Source of the DNA: Paenibacillus sp.
GTDB taxonomy: Bacteria; Bacillota; Bacilli; Paenibacillales; Paenibacillaceae
Length of the DNA stretch: 64,000 nt
Reading direction: 5' to 3'
NCBI GenBank assembly: GCA_023512345.1
Contig: JAILZT010000003.1
Coordinates: 248,001 to 312,000 of the forward strand
The notes under the pieces were generated by a model. It searched no databases. It was given only the letters and a program-made list of their open reading frames with translations, and had not been told where the DNA came from. Below, in pieces: positions 28,001 to 37,039 of the stretch. Made by a program: the position numbers and the translations under genes. The first letter of the stretch is position 1; each line of letters opens with the position of its first letter.

Positions 28001-29117
28001 TAGCCATTTGTTTGATGTTGTGTGCAGCATTCTCATCCCGATCATGAAGTGCATCACAACATGGACAGGTCCACTGCCGCATCGAAAGGTTTTTCACTTC
28101 TTGGTTGATGAAGCCGCACACATGGCACGTTTGGCTGGTAGGTGCGAAGGTGTCTGCGATCTTAACCGTCCGTCCGTACCAACTCGCCTTGTATCTAAGT
28201 TGGCGTTCGAACTCGCTCCAGGATGCATCGGCAATCGATTTCGCCAGCTTATGATTTTTGAGCATATTCGCTACACGTAGATTTTCTATGCTGATCGTTT
28301 GGTTTTCACGGATCAGCCTGGTGGTCAGTTGGTGCAAAAAATCATGGCGACCGTTCGCAATCTTCTCGTGGATTTGGGCAACCTTCTGCTTGGCTTTTAA
28401 CCAATTGGAGCCGCCTTTCGTGCGACGAGCCATACGGCGTTGCCAGAAGGCTAACTTTTTCTCGTAGTGGCGAAACCACTTCGGATTGGCCACACGTAAT
28501 CCATCGGAGCAGACTGCAAACTCCTTGAGTCCAAGGTCTATGCCAATCTCCTTGTTGTTCTGCGGCAGGGGATGTATTTCAACCTCACAGACAATGGATG
28601 CAAAATACTTGCCAGCCGCATTTCGTCGCACGGTGGCAGAAAGGATGCGTCCATTTAAGGCTCTGGAGTTTGCAAACCGAACCCAACCGAGCTTCGGGAG
28701 CTTAAGCTTGTTTTCCTTGATTGCAATGTTGCCGTTGGTCTGTTTCGTGGTATAGCTTTGCACGGGATGCTTACGGCTTTTAAACCGTGGAGCCTGATTC
28801 TGTTTTTTAAAGAACCGATCCAAGCTATCTGCCACGTGTCGAACGGCGGATTGTAAGGCGATACTATCCACCCCTTTGAGCCAATCAAACTGCCCTTTGA
28901 GAGCAGGAAGTTGTGTGGCACAGGTGTTGTAGGATAAGCCTTTGCCTGTTGTCGCATAGGTATTGTTCCATAGTCCCAAGAAATGATTGAACACAAAACG
29001 GCAACAGCCAAACATCTGATGGATGAGTTGCTGTTGTTCCTTTGTCGGATAGATTCGGTACTTATAGGCTTTATGGACACGTTTTTGTGCACCAAAATAT
29101 TGATCCGATGACAGCAT
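27996..29117 (-). CDS. tnpB: TnpB, RNA-guided endonuclease of an IS200/IS605-type element
   Basis: 373 residues, within the usual 350-450. An N-terminal helical OrfB_IS605 domain ([16 protein letters not shown]) is followed by a split RuvC nuclease with all three acidic residues visible: D194 ([10 protein letters not shown]), E278 (ISIENL) and D361 ([10 protein letters not shown]). A zinc finger has C331/C334 and C351/C354. GAGAGGTGTGGC precedes the ATG. The frame is intact from end to end. Known TnpB proteins cut DNA next to a short motif, guided by RNA from the element's right end, and help keep the element in the genome. Activity here is inferred. Confidence 0.93.
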   Translation of the reverse strand: MLSSDQYFGAQKRVHKAYKYRIYPTKEQQQLIHQMFGCCRFVFNHFLGLWNNTYATTGKGLSYNTCATQLPALKGQFDWLKGVDSIALQSAVRHVADSLDRFFKKQNQAPRFKSRKHPVQSYTTKQTNGNIAIKENKLKLPKLGWVRFANSRALNGRILSATVRRNAAGKYFASIVCEVEIHPLPQNNKEIGIDLGLKEFAVCSDGLRVANPKWFRHYEKKLAFWQRRMARRTKGGSNWLKAKQKVAQIHEKIANGRHDFLHQLTTRLIRENQTISIENLRVANMLKNHKLAKSIADASWSEFERQLRYKASWYGRTVKIADTFAPTSQTCHVCGFINQEVKNLSMRQWTCPCCDALHDRDENAAHNIKQMAI

Positions 29118-29192
29118 GCCACACCTCTCTTTTCAAAAGGACTATAGAGATATACTAGCACATATGTTCGATTTCTTAAACCGCCGATTCAT

Positions 29193-29214
29193 CCCCAACC
29201 TATAGAGGTAGGGG
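29193..29214. repeat. Left-end subterminal hairpin of the IS605-type element
   Basis: CCCC-A-ACC pairs with GGT-A-GGGG around TATAGA. It has the same orientation as the right-end hairpin and shares the CCT-TAGAGGT core and the TTCTTGG motif after it. Confidence 0.75.
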
Positions 29215-29232
29215 TGTTCTTGGCTTTTATTA

Positions 29233-29404
29233 AGGTGCATACCCTGAGCTTACGATTCAACGGAGGACTGAGCCGGAAAGTGTGTTTGGCCAACTGAAGA
29301 ACAACCGGGGATTCCAGCGTTTCCTACTTCGAGGGTTTCAAAAGTGACGCTCGAAATCGGGCGGTTTTTGCCATAACCTAAAGCAGCGCTTACGGATCAA
29401 TAAC
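29233..29404 (+). pseudogene. IS1182-like transposase C-terminal remnant
   Basis: On the plus strand a short frame reads YPELTIQRRTEPESVFGQLKNN then RGFQRFLLRGFQK and stops at a TGA near 29345. This matches the DDE transposase C-terminus of IS1182-type elements, with the catalytic Glu in ESVFGQ. Downstream pieces (TLEIG, then LKAALTDQ) appear in shifted frames. No N-terminal part or inverted repeats remain. It is a decayed fragment next to the TnpB element. Confidence 0.75.
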
Positions 29405-29405
29405 G

Positions 29406-29448
29406 AAAACGAGCCAGCCTCCAATAACCCGGAGACTGGCTCGTTTTT
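29406..29448. terminator. Terminator downstream of the Ig-like repeat protein gene
   Basis: AACGAGCCAG-C-CTCC pairs with GGAG-A-CTGGCTCGTT, flanked by an A-run and a T-run. It lies 28 bp past the stop of the minus-strand BIG2 gene and could also end plus-strand transcription from the mobile element scar. Confidence 0.88.
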
Positions 29449-29476
29449 AGCTTTTAAGGCTTTGAAGTACAAGTAA

Positions 29477-31714
29477 CTACTTCACCGTCACCGAAATCGT
29501 TACTGTTTTTGTACCAAACTTCCCTTTAATGGAAGCTGTTCCTGGGGCTACTGCAGTAATTACACCAGTTGAAGATATCTTCGCAACAGATAGCTTCGAG
29601 CTGGTCCATTCTGTACTATCTGTAACTACAGGGGCAGCACCAGTATCATATAATGCTGTTACAACTATAGAGCTAGAAGCCCCAGGTGCTAATTTAAGTC
29701 GAACTTCGTTAGCTGTAAGCTTAAGCATCTTAGGGACTACTGTAATTTTGACACTCACAGCAATACCTTGGTAAGACCCAGACAATGTGGAAGTTCCTTC
29801 CGCCAATGCCTTAACTGTCGCTCCCTTAACAGAAACCGCAGATGAATTGGAAGATTCCCAATTTATAGCACTTGAGAAATTTGCTGTTTTTCCGTTAGTG
29901 AAATAACCGGTCACTTTGATCGCTTTAGAGCCTTTGATATTCATCACTAGAGCTGTTGGTTCTACTACCAACTTCACAACCTTTTGTTCAATGGTTACAG
30001 GAATGGAAATGGTCTTATTACCATAAGTTCCTTTTAACGCAGCCTTGCCCTTTATCAGTCCCTTAATCACTTTACCCTTGGACGTTTGCTTGATAATGGC
30101 ATTGGATCCACTTAAAACCCAAACGATGCTATCGGACACATCCTTCTCTTCACCGCTCTCCATAATCGCAATAACTTCTGGAAGCGAGATCTCTTCACCG
30201 ATAACGATACCGAAAGAATCCTCTGGTCCAATGAGTACATGAACCTTGTCTTTCACTGTAACATGCAATTCAATGCTTTGGTCCCGAATGGAGGATCTCC
30301 CCGTTGTAACCTCACTGCTTTTTAGTTTACCCGTGATCGTAACAGAACCAATAGCACTATCTGCCACAATCTTTCCATCTTTAATCTCCGCAATCTCTTC
30401 GTTCGAAGAAGTCCATACTATTTCACCGCTAATATCTATCTTGCTGCCGTCAAGCTTCGTACCACTTACCTTTGGAAGACTAATAGAATCTGTTGTAAAC
30501 AGCTCTAGTTGAGTTTTATCAACCCCCAAGGCTTTTAGAGTAGGATATACAGTAAGCTTTATATCTTTACTTAATCCCAAGTACTCAATCTTGAGCGTTG
30601 AAGTACCTACGGATTTTGCAGTAATTGCTTCATATTCACTATAAGTAGCTACTGTAGCAACCATCTGGTTACTTGAGCTCCACACAGCAGTCGAAGAAAC
30701 GTTCTTCGTAGAGTTTGCCGCATCTCTAACTTCAGCCGTAGCCTTGATCATTTCATTGATAAATAGCGATTGGTCCTCAGAAGGCTTAACTAGTAATGCT
30801 TCGTAAGGTGCACGTACATATACATCCAAGGAAGACGATACACCCAGGTATTTGACGCTGATAACCGTTTTCCCTGTAGCCAGAACCTTGATTTCACCTT
30901 CTTTTACTGTAGCTACCGCCGCATTGGAGGATGTCCAAACAGCCTCTGTCGTAGCTGGCGCTTCAGCATTATCTACAGCAGCCTTTGTTGTAGCTGTAAC
31001 CTTTAACGGGTCATCCCCAACCAGCATTTCGAGTTCATTGATCAAGGTGCCATTCTTCTTAATCTCAATAGCAGAGAAAGGTAATTTCACCTCAGCCTTA
31101 AAGGAGTCTGACAGCCCTTTATATTTAGCAGTAATGGTTGCCGTTCCTTCTCCCACGAGGGTCAGTTTTCCTTTGGAAACGGTCAAAACACTGCCATCCG
31201 AGCTGCTCCACTCCGAAGTTTCAGCAACGTTCTTTACGGTTGCAGCTGATTGCCCGCCTGTTGCGTTGGCTGCCACATTAAGGACACTCTCGTTATCCCC
31301 TAAGGTGTATTCGCCATCGGAGGAGTAGACCAGATCTAATGTACTGAATGGGTGAGTCACTGATACCTCTATTGTAGTTACTGCACTGTTATATGTAGCT
31401 GTAATGACAGCAGAACCGCTATCTACAGGAGTAAGCATTCCCCCAGTTACTTTAACCACGTTATTATTGGTGGATGTCCATGAAGCCGATCCTGTTACAT
31501 CTCTTTTGGTAGATGTTCCTTCAATAGTAGCTGCAACCTTCAACTGCTTGGGCGTTTGGCCTACTACAAGCTCTAATTTGGCGGAACTGTCAAAATCAAT
31601 AGAAAGGGTATCACCTGTCGCCGCCATAACGCTGGACGGAAAAATAGCAGTAGCTAGTAATGTGATAATCAGAAACAATTTCGTTATTTGTCTGTTCGCA
31701 GTTTCTTTCATCAT
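29477..31714 (-). CDS. Secreted protein with about eight BIG2 Ig-like repeats
   Basis: The start is one of two adjacent ATGs (31714 or 31711) after AAGGAGA; a GTG at 31756 lacks a ribosome site. A signal peptide (LFLIITLLATAIFPSSVMA) is followed by about eight repeats of roughly 80 residues, each with a WTSSN-like motif and a final GTATITAKY-like strand. The sixth repeat is the most diverged (IVWVLSGSNA). No SLH domain, LPXTG motif or membrane anchor is seen, so it is released or held by partner proteins. BIG2 domains often act as spacers or adhesion modules at the cell surface. It has no functional neighbour that hints at its role. Confidence 0.85.
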   Translation of the reverse strand: MMKETANRQITKLFLIITLLATAIFPSSVMAATGDTLSIDFDSSAKLELVVGQTPKQLKVAATIEGTSTKRDVTGSASWTSTNNNVVKVTGGMLTPVDSGSAVITATYNSAVTTIEVSVTHPFSTLDLVYSSDGEYTLGDNESVLNVAANATGGQSAATVKNVAETSEWSSSDGSVLTVSKGKLTLVGEGTATITAKYKGLSDSFKAEVKLPFSAIEIKKNGTLINELEMLVGDDPLKVTATTKAAVDNAEAPATTEAVWTSSNAAVATVKEGEIKVLATGKTVISVKYLGVSSSLDVYVRAPYEALLVKPSEDQSLFINEMIKATAEVRDAANSTKNVSSTAVWSSSNQMVATVATYSEYEAITAKSVGTSTLKIEYLGLSKDIKLTVYPTLKALGVDKTQLELFTTDSISLPKVSGTKLDGSKIDISGEIVWTSSNEEIAEIKDGKIVADSAIGSVTITGKLKSSEVTTGRSSIRDQSIELHVTVKDKVHVLIGPEDSFGIVIGEEISLPEVIAIMESGEEKDVSDSIVWVLSGSNAIIKQTSKGKVIKGLIKGKAALKGTYGNKTISIPVTIEQKVVKLVVEPTALVMNIKGSKAIKVTGYFTNGKTANFSSAINWESSNSSAVSVKGATVKALAEGTSTLSGSYQGIAVSVKITVVPKMLKLTANEVRLKLAPGASSSIVVTALYDTGAAPVVTDSTEWTSSKLSVAKISSTGVITAVAPGTASIKGKFGTKTVTISVTVK

Positions 31715-31832
31715 TTCTCTCCTTAGACATAATAGGGTTCGGTGGGATTTCCACACTCTTCCACTTATATCGACATTTACAGCCCAAGTGTGTACCCTAA
31801 TTTGGTAACCATTGGAGTTCAGGACTTTCTAC

Positions 31833-32267
31833 CTAGGAAATCTTGAGACCCAACCGCGCAAATGCCTTGCGTAAAATATACAAATTATTAGCGTAGGCAC
31901 TCCCGTTCCCTCTGGCCCAAGCTGCTGACGGTTCATGCCATTCCACAGCGCTGATCTCTTCTACCTGTGCTTTCGTGATACCGCCTTTGGCTTCGACTAA
32001 AAAATAATGAACTTCCTTATCCACATTGCCGTGAAGTGGATGCTTATACGAATATTTGATGACGTCGAGTGGGGCTTTAATCTCGCCAATCGTGCCTGTC
32101 TCTTCTTGAATTTCACGCAGTGCCGTTTGTTCTACCGTCTCCCCAGCCTCCATCTTGCCCTTAGGAAGGGATATTTTACCGTATCGGTCCACAATAAGCT
32201 GAATTTCCAAACCATCGATTCCCGAACGATACACAACGCCCCCTGCTGAAATCTCTTTGTATGTCAT
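31833..32267 (-). CDS. NUDIX hydrolase
   Basis: The ATG at 32267 (MTYKEISAGGVVYR) has AGAGGAG upstream; the frame further upstream runs through a hairpin and lacks a ribosome site. The 144-residue product has the full NUDIX box, G-x5-E-x7-REIQEETGT, beginning at GKMEAGETVEQ. The family hydrolyses nucleoside diphosphate-linked compounds using Mg or Mn. The AGGVVYR start and short length resemble Ap4A-type or MutT-like members. Substrate unknown. It lies after mtaB in the same direction but behind a weak terminator. Confidence 0.9.
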   Translation of the reverse strand: MTYKEISAGGVVYRSGIDGLEIQLIVDRYGKISLPKGKMEAGETVEQTALREIQEETGTIGEIKAPLDVIKYSYKHPLHGNVDKEVHYFLVEAKGGITKAQVEEISAVEWHEPSAAWARGNGSAYANNLYILRKAFARLGLKIS

Positions 32268-32307
32268 AAAAATACTCCTCTCAAAAATTACCAAAAAGCA
32301 CAACAGC

Positions 32308-32350
32308 AACAAGGACTTCATTCTCCTTTGAGAGAATAAAATCCTTGTTT
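32308..32350 (-). terminator. Weak terminator-like hairpin between mtaB and the NUDIX gene
   Basis: ACAAGGA pairs with TCCTTGT, with an inner ATTCTC/GAGAAT stem. The T-tract on the minus strand is displaced and weak, so some read-through into the NUDIX gene is likely. Confidence 0.5.
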
Positions 32351-32372
32351 GTCTTACTCCAATGGAATGCTT

Positions 32373-33722
32373 TTAACTTACGGTTTGTTCGCGCTGGAAT
32401 TCCGAAGTTTCAACACTCACCAGTTCACCCCGGCATTCGTTCACACCAGCTTCTGTTATTTTAACTTGGCACAACTCACCTTGCAGATCATCATCACCTT
32501 CAAAAAATACCTGCAAATAATTATCACTGAAACCATGCTGAATCGCTCGGCTTGGTGCGTCCTTTGCTGATCTTTCAGGAATGACACTTAGAGTTTTACC
32601 TACAAATCCATTGGCGTATGACAGCTGCATTTCCTCAGACAGATCAATAAGATCTTGAACACGGGCATTCTTAATCTCTTCGTCTACTTGGTTATCCATC
32701 CGGGCAGCAGGAGTACCTGTGCGTTTGGAATATGGGAACACGTGCATCTCTGAAAAATTAACAGATTTCATAAAGTCATATCCGGCGCGGAACATTTCGT
32801 CAGTCTCGCCTGGAAAGCCAACAATAACGTCGGTAGTGATTCCAACATCCGGCATCGCTTCGCGAATTAACTGTATTTTGGCGTAATACTCTTCTGTCGT
32901 ATACTTCCGTCGCATCACTTTCAATACATCATTATGACCCGCTTGCAGCGGTATATGAAGATGACGGCACATTTTGGGGGAACGATTCAGTACCTCCAGC
33001 AGTTTCTCATCAATTTGACTGGCTTCAATAGAACTAATGCGAACGCGTTCTAATCCATCCACTTTATCCAGCTCCCAGAGCAAATCAGAGAGGCGGTAAT
33101 TATCAAGATCGTCACCGTATCCTCCGGTATGAATTCCCGTTAATACGAACTCTTTATAACCGGCTTCCACCAGTTGATGTGCTTGAGCTACAATGCTCTT
33201 GGGGTCCCGACTGCGCGATAACCCGCGCGACCATGGGATGATACAGAACGTGCAGAAGTTGTTGCAGCCATCCTGAATCTTCAGGAAAGCTCTTGTTCGA
33301 TCGGCAAAACCCGGTACATCCAATTCTTCAAATTCACGCGTCTTCATAATGTTGCGGACTGCATTAACAGGTTGGCGTGACTCCTGAATATTTCTCACAT
33401 GCATCATAATTTGATCCCGGTCCTGATTGCCGATTACAAGATCAACACCAGGAATGTCGAGGATCTCACCGGGAGACGTTTGCGCATAGCATCCGGTAAC
33501 AGCCACGATAGCCTCCGGATTACGCCGTACTGCACGGCGGATCATTTGCCGGCTTTTTTTATCACCGGTGTTCGTCACTGTACAAGTATTTATCAAGTAG
33601 ACATCGGCGGATCCTTCGAAATCAACCTGCTCGTAACCTTCATTTTTGAACAGCTGCCAGATGGCTTCAGTATCGTAAAAGTTCACTTTACAACCTAAAG
33701 TATAAAATGCTACGGATGACAT
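32373..33722 (-). CDS. mtaB: tRNA (N6-threonylcarbamoyladenosine37-C2)-methylthiotransferase MtaB
   Basis: 449 residues with the methylthiotransferase layout. The N-terminal UPF0004 domain has Cys11, Cys47 and Cys78 for one [4Fe-4S] cluster. The radical SAM domain has C153/C157/C160 in DGCNNFCTFC, and a C-terminal TRAM-like domain follows. It converts t6A37 to ms2t6A37 in tRNAs that read ANN codons. It starts three bases after rsmE, as in the yqeU-yqeV order of B. subtilis, and forms the end of the prmA-site-2 protease-rsmE-mtaB run. Confidence 0.95.
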   Translation of the reverse strand: MSSVAFYTLGCKVNFYDTEAIWQLFKNEGYEQVDFEGSADVYLINTCTVTNTGDKKSRQMIRRAVRRNPEAIVAVTGCYAQTSPGEILDIPGVDLVIGNQDRDQIMMHVRNIQESRQPVNAVRNIMKTREFEELDVPGFADRTRAFLKIQDGCNNFCTFCIIPWSRGLSRSRDPKSIVAQAHQLVEAGYKEFVLTGIHTGGYGDDLDNYRLSDLLWELDKVDGLERVRISSIEASQIDEKLLEVLNRSPKMCRHLHIPLQAGHNDVLKVMRRKYTTEEYYAKIQLIREAMPDVGITTDVIVGFPGETDEMFRAGYDFMKSVNFSEMHVFPYSKRTGTPAARMDNQVDEEIKNARVQDLIDLSEEMQLSYANGFVGKTLSVIPERSAKDAPSRAIQHGFSDNYLQVFFEGDDDLQGELCQVKITEAGVNECRGELVSVETSEFQREQTVS

Positions 33723-33725
33723 TTC

Positions 33726-34490
33726 TTAAGCTCCCCCCATTTCACCAGATTCATATAAAATACAGGCAGCGGCAACCATGCCCGCTGTTTCACAGCGAAG
33801 GATTCGCCGTCCCAGTCCTACTGAAACCGCACCGGCTTTTTCCGCTTCAAGACATTCGTCTACACTAAAACCGCCTTCTGGACCCACAACGACCAGCACA
33901 GTACGGGAAGAATCTTCCGTTAATGAGGACACCCATGGCGCTACAGCACTTCTCAACTGCAGTCCTTCTTCCTTCTCATAACAGAAATAAACAGCACCGT
34001 ATTCCCCAAAGGATTGCAGGAGCTTCTTCCACGAAAGCGAGGAATGAACTACCGGAACCCGGTTCCGATGAGCCTGCTCTGCAGCTTCTTTGGAGATTTT
34101 ACGCCAACGTTCCAGACGTTTGCTCTCTTTGCGCTCATCATATTGCACAATGGTACGCTCGGATAAAAAAGGTACAAAAGCTACCGCTCCGATTTCTGTA
34201 CATTTCTGAATAACCGTCTCCATTTTGTCGCCTTTCGGCAAGCTTTGGGCCACTGTAATCTTAAGCGACGCTTCTTGGGTCATATCTAAGCTCTCCAGAA
34301 CCGTTGCCGTAACTTCACCTATTTCAATTAGAGCAATCTCTACTAAAGCCTCCCGAGAAACACCATCACTGACGATAAGCTTGTCTCCTGCTTTTCCACG
34401 CATTACTTTGGCTATATGACGGGCATCCTCCCCATCAATTCTCACTGTATCACCGCTGAACTGCTCCGGTGTAACAAAATACCGCTGCAT
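33726..34490 (-). CDS. rsmE: 16S rRNA (uracil1498-N3)-methyltransferase RsmE
   Basis: The ATG at 34490 (MQRYFVTPEQF) has AAGGTG nine bases upstream; a GTG four codons earlier overlaps that site. The 254-residue product has an N-terminal PUA-like domain (GEDARHIAKVMRGKAGD) and a SPOUT methyltransferase domain with the knot motifs VVVGPEGGFS and VGLGRRILRCETA. It methylates U1498 in the decoding region of the 30S subunit. It sits between the site-2 protease gene and mtaB. Confidence 0.95.
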   Translation of the reverse strand: MQRYFVTPEQFSGDTVRIDGEDARHIAKVMRGKAGDKLIVSDGVSREALVEIALIEIGEVTATVLESLDMTQEASLKITVAQSLPKGDKMETVIQKCTEIGAVAFVPFLSERTIVQYDERKESKRLERWRKISKEAAEQAHRNRVPVVHSSLSWKKLLQSFGEYGAVYFCYEKEEGLQLRSAVAPWVSSLTEDSSRTVLVVVGPEGGFSVDECLEAEKAGAVSVGLGRRILRCETAGMVAAACILYESGEMGGA

Positions 34491-34628
34491 CCATATCAAC
34501 ACCTTGTTTATTATTTCAGGAGAAAAGGCGACATCCCTGCCCTCAGGAACACTGCCGCCTTCACCTATTTTATGAGCTAAAATTTATCATACAACGATTA
34601 TTGTCACCTTGGTAGTCCATATCTCTTC

Positions 34629-35309
34629 TTAGGTAAATAACTGATAGAAAAAATTCACCGAATCTATATACATCAGATACGCCCAAGTATATAAGGGAGC
34701 AATAGTATTCTGCCGTAAGACTGGAATAAACAAGATCAGTAGAAAAATAAAGATAGACCACTGCTCGAATTGCTGCAGCTTGCCTCTAATTGAACGAGGG
34801 GCTAGATCCTCGAGAATCCGGTACCCATCCAGTGGAGGGAGTGGAATCAGGTTAAAGAAGAATAAGAAATAATTCAGGGAAATAAATGTATAGAAAAAGA
34901 TTTGCCCCGCTTCCTCAATCCGGCTGGCAGGAATAGGGCTCAGTACTCCGGTAGCAAGCAGCACCGCATAAATCAGTGAACCCAAGGTAGCAAGCAAAAG
35001 ATTGCTGATAGGTCCCACAGCAGAGACAATAACACCCATCAGACGTGGGCGACTGAAGTTTTCCCGATTCACAGGAACCGGTCTAGCCCAGCCGAATCCG
35101 GCCAAGATCAGCAATACAATACCAAAGAAATCGAAATGCACTGCAGGATTAAGCGTCATACGTCCGAGCAGTCGTGCTGTCGGATCACCGAACTTATTTG
35201 CAAAATAAGCGTGGGCAAACTCATGCACTGTAAAAGCTATCAGAATGCTAAGCAACAGGAACGGCAATTGATCAAACGGAACCGCAAAGAAACTCTCCAA
35301 TGAATCCAT
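34629..35309 (-). CDS. Site-2 protease family (M50) membrane protein
   Basis: The ATG at 35309 (MDSLESFFAV) is preceded by AAAGAGGTAGAA. The 226-residue protein has about five to six membrane helices. The zinc-binding motif HEFAH is in the first helix region, and the second motif appears in FFNLIPLPPLDGYRILE, where Asp is the third ligand. It belongs to the short YwhC/Rip-like group without a PDZ domain. It would cut a protein within the membrane; the target is unknown. It begins two bases after the prmA stop, so the two are co-expressed. Confidence 0.9.
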   Translation of the reverse strand: MDSLESFFAVPFDQLPFLLLSILIAFTVHEFAHAYFANKFGDPTARLLGRMTLNPAVHFDFFGIVLLILAGFGWARPVPVNRENFSRPRLMGVIVSAVGPISNLLLATLGSLIYAVLLATGVLSPIPASRIEEAGQIFFYTFISLNYFLFFFNLIPLPPLDGYRILEDLAPRSIRGKLQQFEQWSIFIFLLILFIPVLRQNTIAPLYTWAYLMYIDSVNFFYQLFT

Positions 35310-35311
35310 TT

Positions 35312-36370
35312 CTACCTCTTTCCGGCTGTAAACGCCACCCAATCTTCTTCACGGGACACTTCAAGAATATCGAAGCCCGACTTCGTCAATGCCTGTTCAA
35401 CAAGCCCTTCTTTATCCTTGTAAATACCGGATGTAATATAGATACCGCCTGGTTGCAGCGCACGGTAGACATCATCTGTAAACAGCACAATAATTTCGGC
35501 TAAAATATTTGCCACCACAATCTTCACGGGGAGAGTAACCCCAAGGCTATCCTGAGTCGCTGGCGCAATAGAGGAACTAGAATCAGACAAGAAATGACCC
35601 GGTCTGGCTGAAGGCCACATGTCACCTGCCTCCGAATCCGCTGCACCTTCCCCGCCAAAGAGCGACAATAAATCACTTTCTTTCACAGTAATGCGATCTG
35701 CAAGTCGATTCAGCTGTACATTTTCCCGGGCACTCTCTACAGCAACCGGATCAAGATCCAGTGCGAGGACGGACTTCGCCCCTAGCAGTATAGCCCCCAC
35801 AGCCAATATACCCGATCCTGTGCCTACATCAATAACTTCCTCGCCACCGGTAATGTTCTTCTCCAAAGCCCGCAGACATAATGCTGTTGTAGGATGTGTA
35901 CCCGTACCAAAGGCCATGCCGGGATCCAATTCAATAATAGCTTCATCCGGGTGAGTGGGTGTATATTCCTCCCAGGTAGGCTTGATGGTTAGACGCTCCG
36001 AGACGCGAAGCGGTTTAAAGTACTGCTTCCATGCATGAGCCCATTCTTCTTCATCTACTGTTTTCCACGAAATCAGTGCTTTGCCGGGATCAATGCCGAA
36101 CCCGCGAAGCTCCTCAACACGAGGCGCAAACTCAGCTATGACTTCATCCATAGAGACGGATTCAGAATAGTAACCTTTAATAACAGCTTCACCTTCAGGG
36201 ATATCATTCAGCGGCTCATCGTATAATTCACCGTAGCGAGTGTCTCTTACTTTATTGAGCGTTCCCGATTCTTCAATGGAAACACCGCCAGCTCCTGTTT
36301 CATACATTAGATTAGAAATCATTTCTTGTGCTACCTCAGTTGTATGTATCGTAAGTTCATGCCATAACAT
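35312..36370 (-). CDS. prmA: Ribosomal protein L11 methyltransferase PrmA
   Basis: 352 residues, longer than the usual ~310. The N-terminal substrate domain is followed by the Rossmann methyltransferase core: the SAM motif is VIDVGTGSGILAVGA and the acidic loop is LALDLDP. The family segment GMAFGTGTHPTTALC is intact, and so is VVANILAEI. An extra stretch of about 40 residues (around 240-280), rich in Ser, Gly and Ala, lies just before VVANIL. AAGGAGG is twelve bases from the ATG, a long spacing. It trimethylates ribosomal protein L11. Confidence 0.93.
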   Translation of the reverse strand: MLWHELTIHTTEVAQEMISNLMYETGAGGVSIEESGTLNKVRDTRYGELYDEPLNDIPEGEAVIKGYYSESVSMDEVIAEFAPRVEELRGFGIDPGKALISWKTVDEEEWAHAWKQYFKPLRVSERLTIKPTWEEYTPTHPDEAIIELDPGMAFGTGTHPTTALCLRALEKNITGGEEVIDVGTGSGILAVGAILLGAKSVLALDLDPVAVESARENVQLNRLADRITVKESDLLSLFGGEGAADSEAGDMWPSARPGHFLSDSSSSIAPATQDSLGVTLPVKIVVANILAEIIVLFTDDVYRALQPGGIYITSGIYKDKEGLVEQALTKSGFDILEVSREEDWVAFTAGKR

Positions 36371-36409
36371 CGTGTATTAAATCCTCCTTAAAATTGTGAC
36401 CATTAACTA

Positions 36410-36976
36410 TTATAACATTTTGTTCCGGCAAAAGCAGTCTAGCGTATGGTCATCCACCATTCCCGAGGCTTGCATGAATGCATAACAAATCGTTGAGCCG
36501 ACGAATTTCATGCCCTTCTTTTTCAAAGCATGGCTCATGGCATCGGATTGTGGGGTGGTTACTGGAACTTCATCTTTACGAGCCCAGTAGTTTACGACCG
36601 GCGTACCCCCTACAAAACTCCACATAAACTCGGCGAAACTGCCCTCTTCCTTACAGATTTCCTGATAGATTTTCGCGTTGCTGATGATGGAATTAATTTT
36701 CATGCGGTTTCTAATAATCCCGGAATCATTCATAAGCTCAGCGAACTTCTCTTCATCATAATGTACAATCTTTTCCGGATCAAATCCGTCAAAAACAACT
36801 CTATACCGATCCCGTTTCTTCAAAATTGTATACCAGCTCAGCCCGGCCTGCATACCCTCCAACATTAGCAGCTCGAAAAGCTTATTATCGTCATATAAGG
36901 GTTTACCCCATTCCTCATCGTGGTAGGAGTGATATAAAGGATCTTCATTGACCCAAGAGCATCTTGCAATAATCAT
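36410..36976 (-). CDS. tag: DNA-3-methyladenine glycosylase I (Tag)
   Basis: 188 residues, the usual Tag length. The start (RCSWVNEDPLYHSYHDEEWGKPLYDD) carries the first Cys and His zinc ligands, the pocket residues are in LEGMQAGLSWYTILKKRD, and the C-terminal HTLDCFCR closes the zinc snap. It removes 3-methyladenine from alkylated DNA in base excision repair. It lies between prmA and the ABC exporter gene on the same strand, with its own start region. Confidence 0.94.
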   Translation of the reverse strand: MIIARCSWVNEDPLYHSYHDEEWGKPLYDDNKLFELLMLEGMQAGLSWYTILKKRDRYRVVFDGFDPEKIVHYDEEKFAELMNDSGIIRNRMKINSIISNAKIYQEICKEEGSFAEFMWSFVGGTPVVNYWARKDEVPVTTPQSDAMSHALKKKGMKFVGSTICYAFMQASGMVDDHTLDCFCRNKML

Positions 36977-37039
36977 GGAGTGTCTTCCTTTCTGTTGCCT
37001 TGGAATTACGGATTCACCGTATCTCTCAAGGCTTTTCCG

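Larger units (their letters stand above)
27854..29230 (-). mobile_element. IS200/IS605-family element carrying only tnpB (IS1341 type)
   Basis: The unit has subterminal hairpins in the same orientation at both ends, each followed on the plus strand by a similar TTCTTGG motif, as expected for IS200/IS605 ends. On the minus strand the right end closes with GTGTTCAA, whose TCAA resembles the right cleavage site of some members. The left boundary near 29230 is approximate. There is no tnpA, so transposition needs a TnpA from elsewhere. Flanks differ: reductase remnant on one side, IS1182 remnant on the other, so later loss or earlier insertion has occurred. Confidence 0.75.

Noticed and set aside
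28655..29161. 168-codon minus-strand frame overlapping tnpB
   Set aside because: Shadow of the tnpB gene in another frame; tnpB shows all catalytic motifs.
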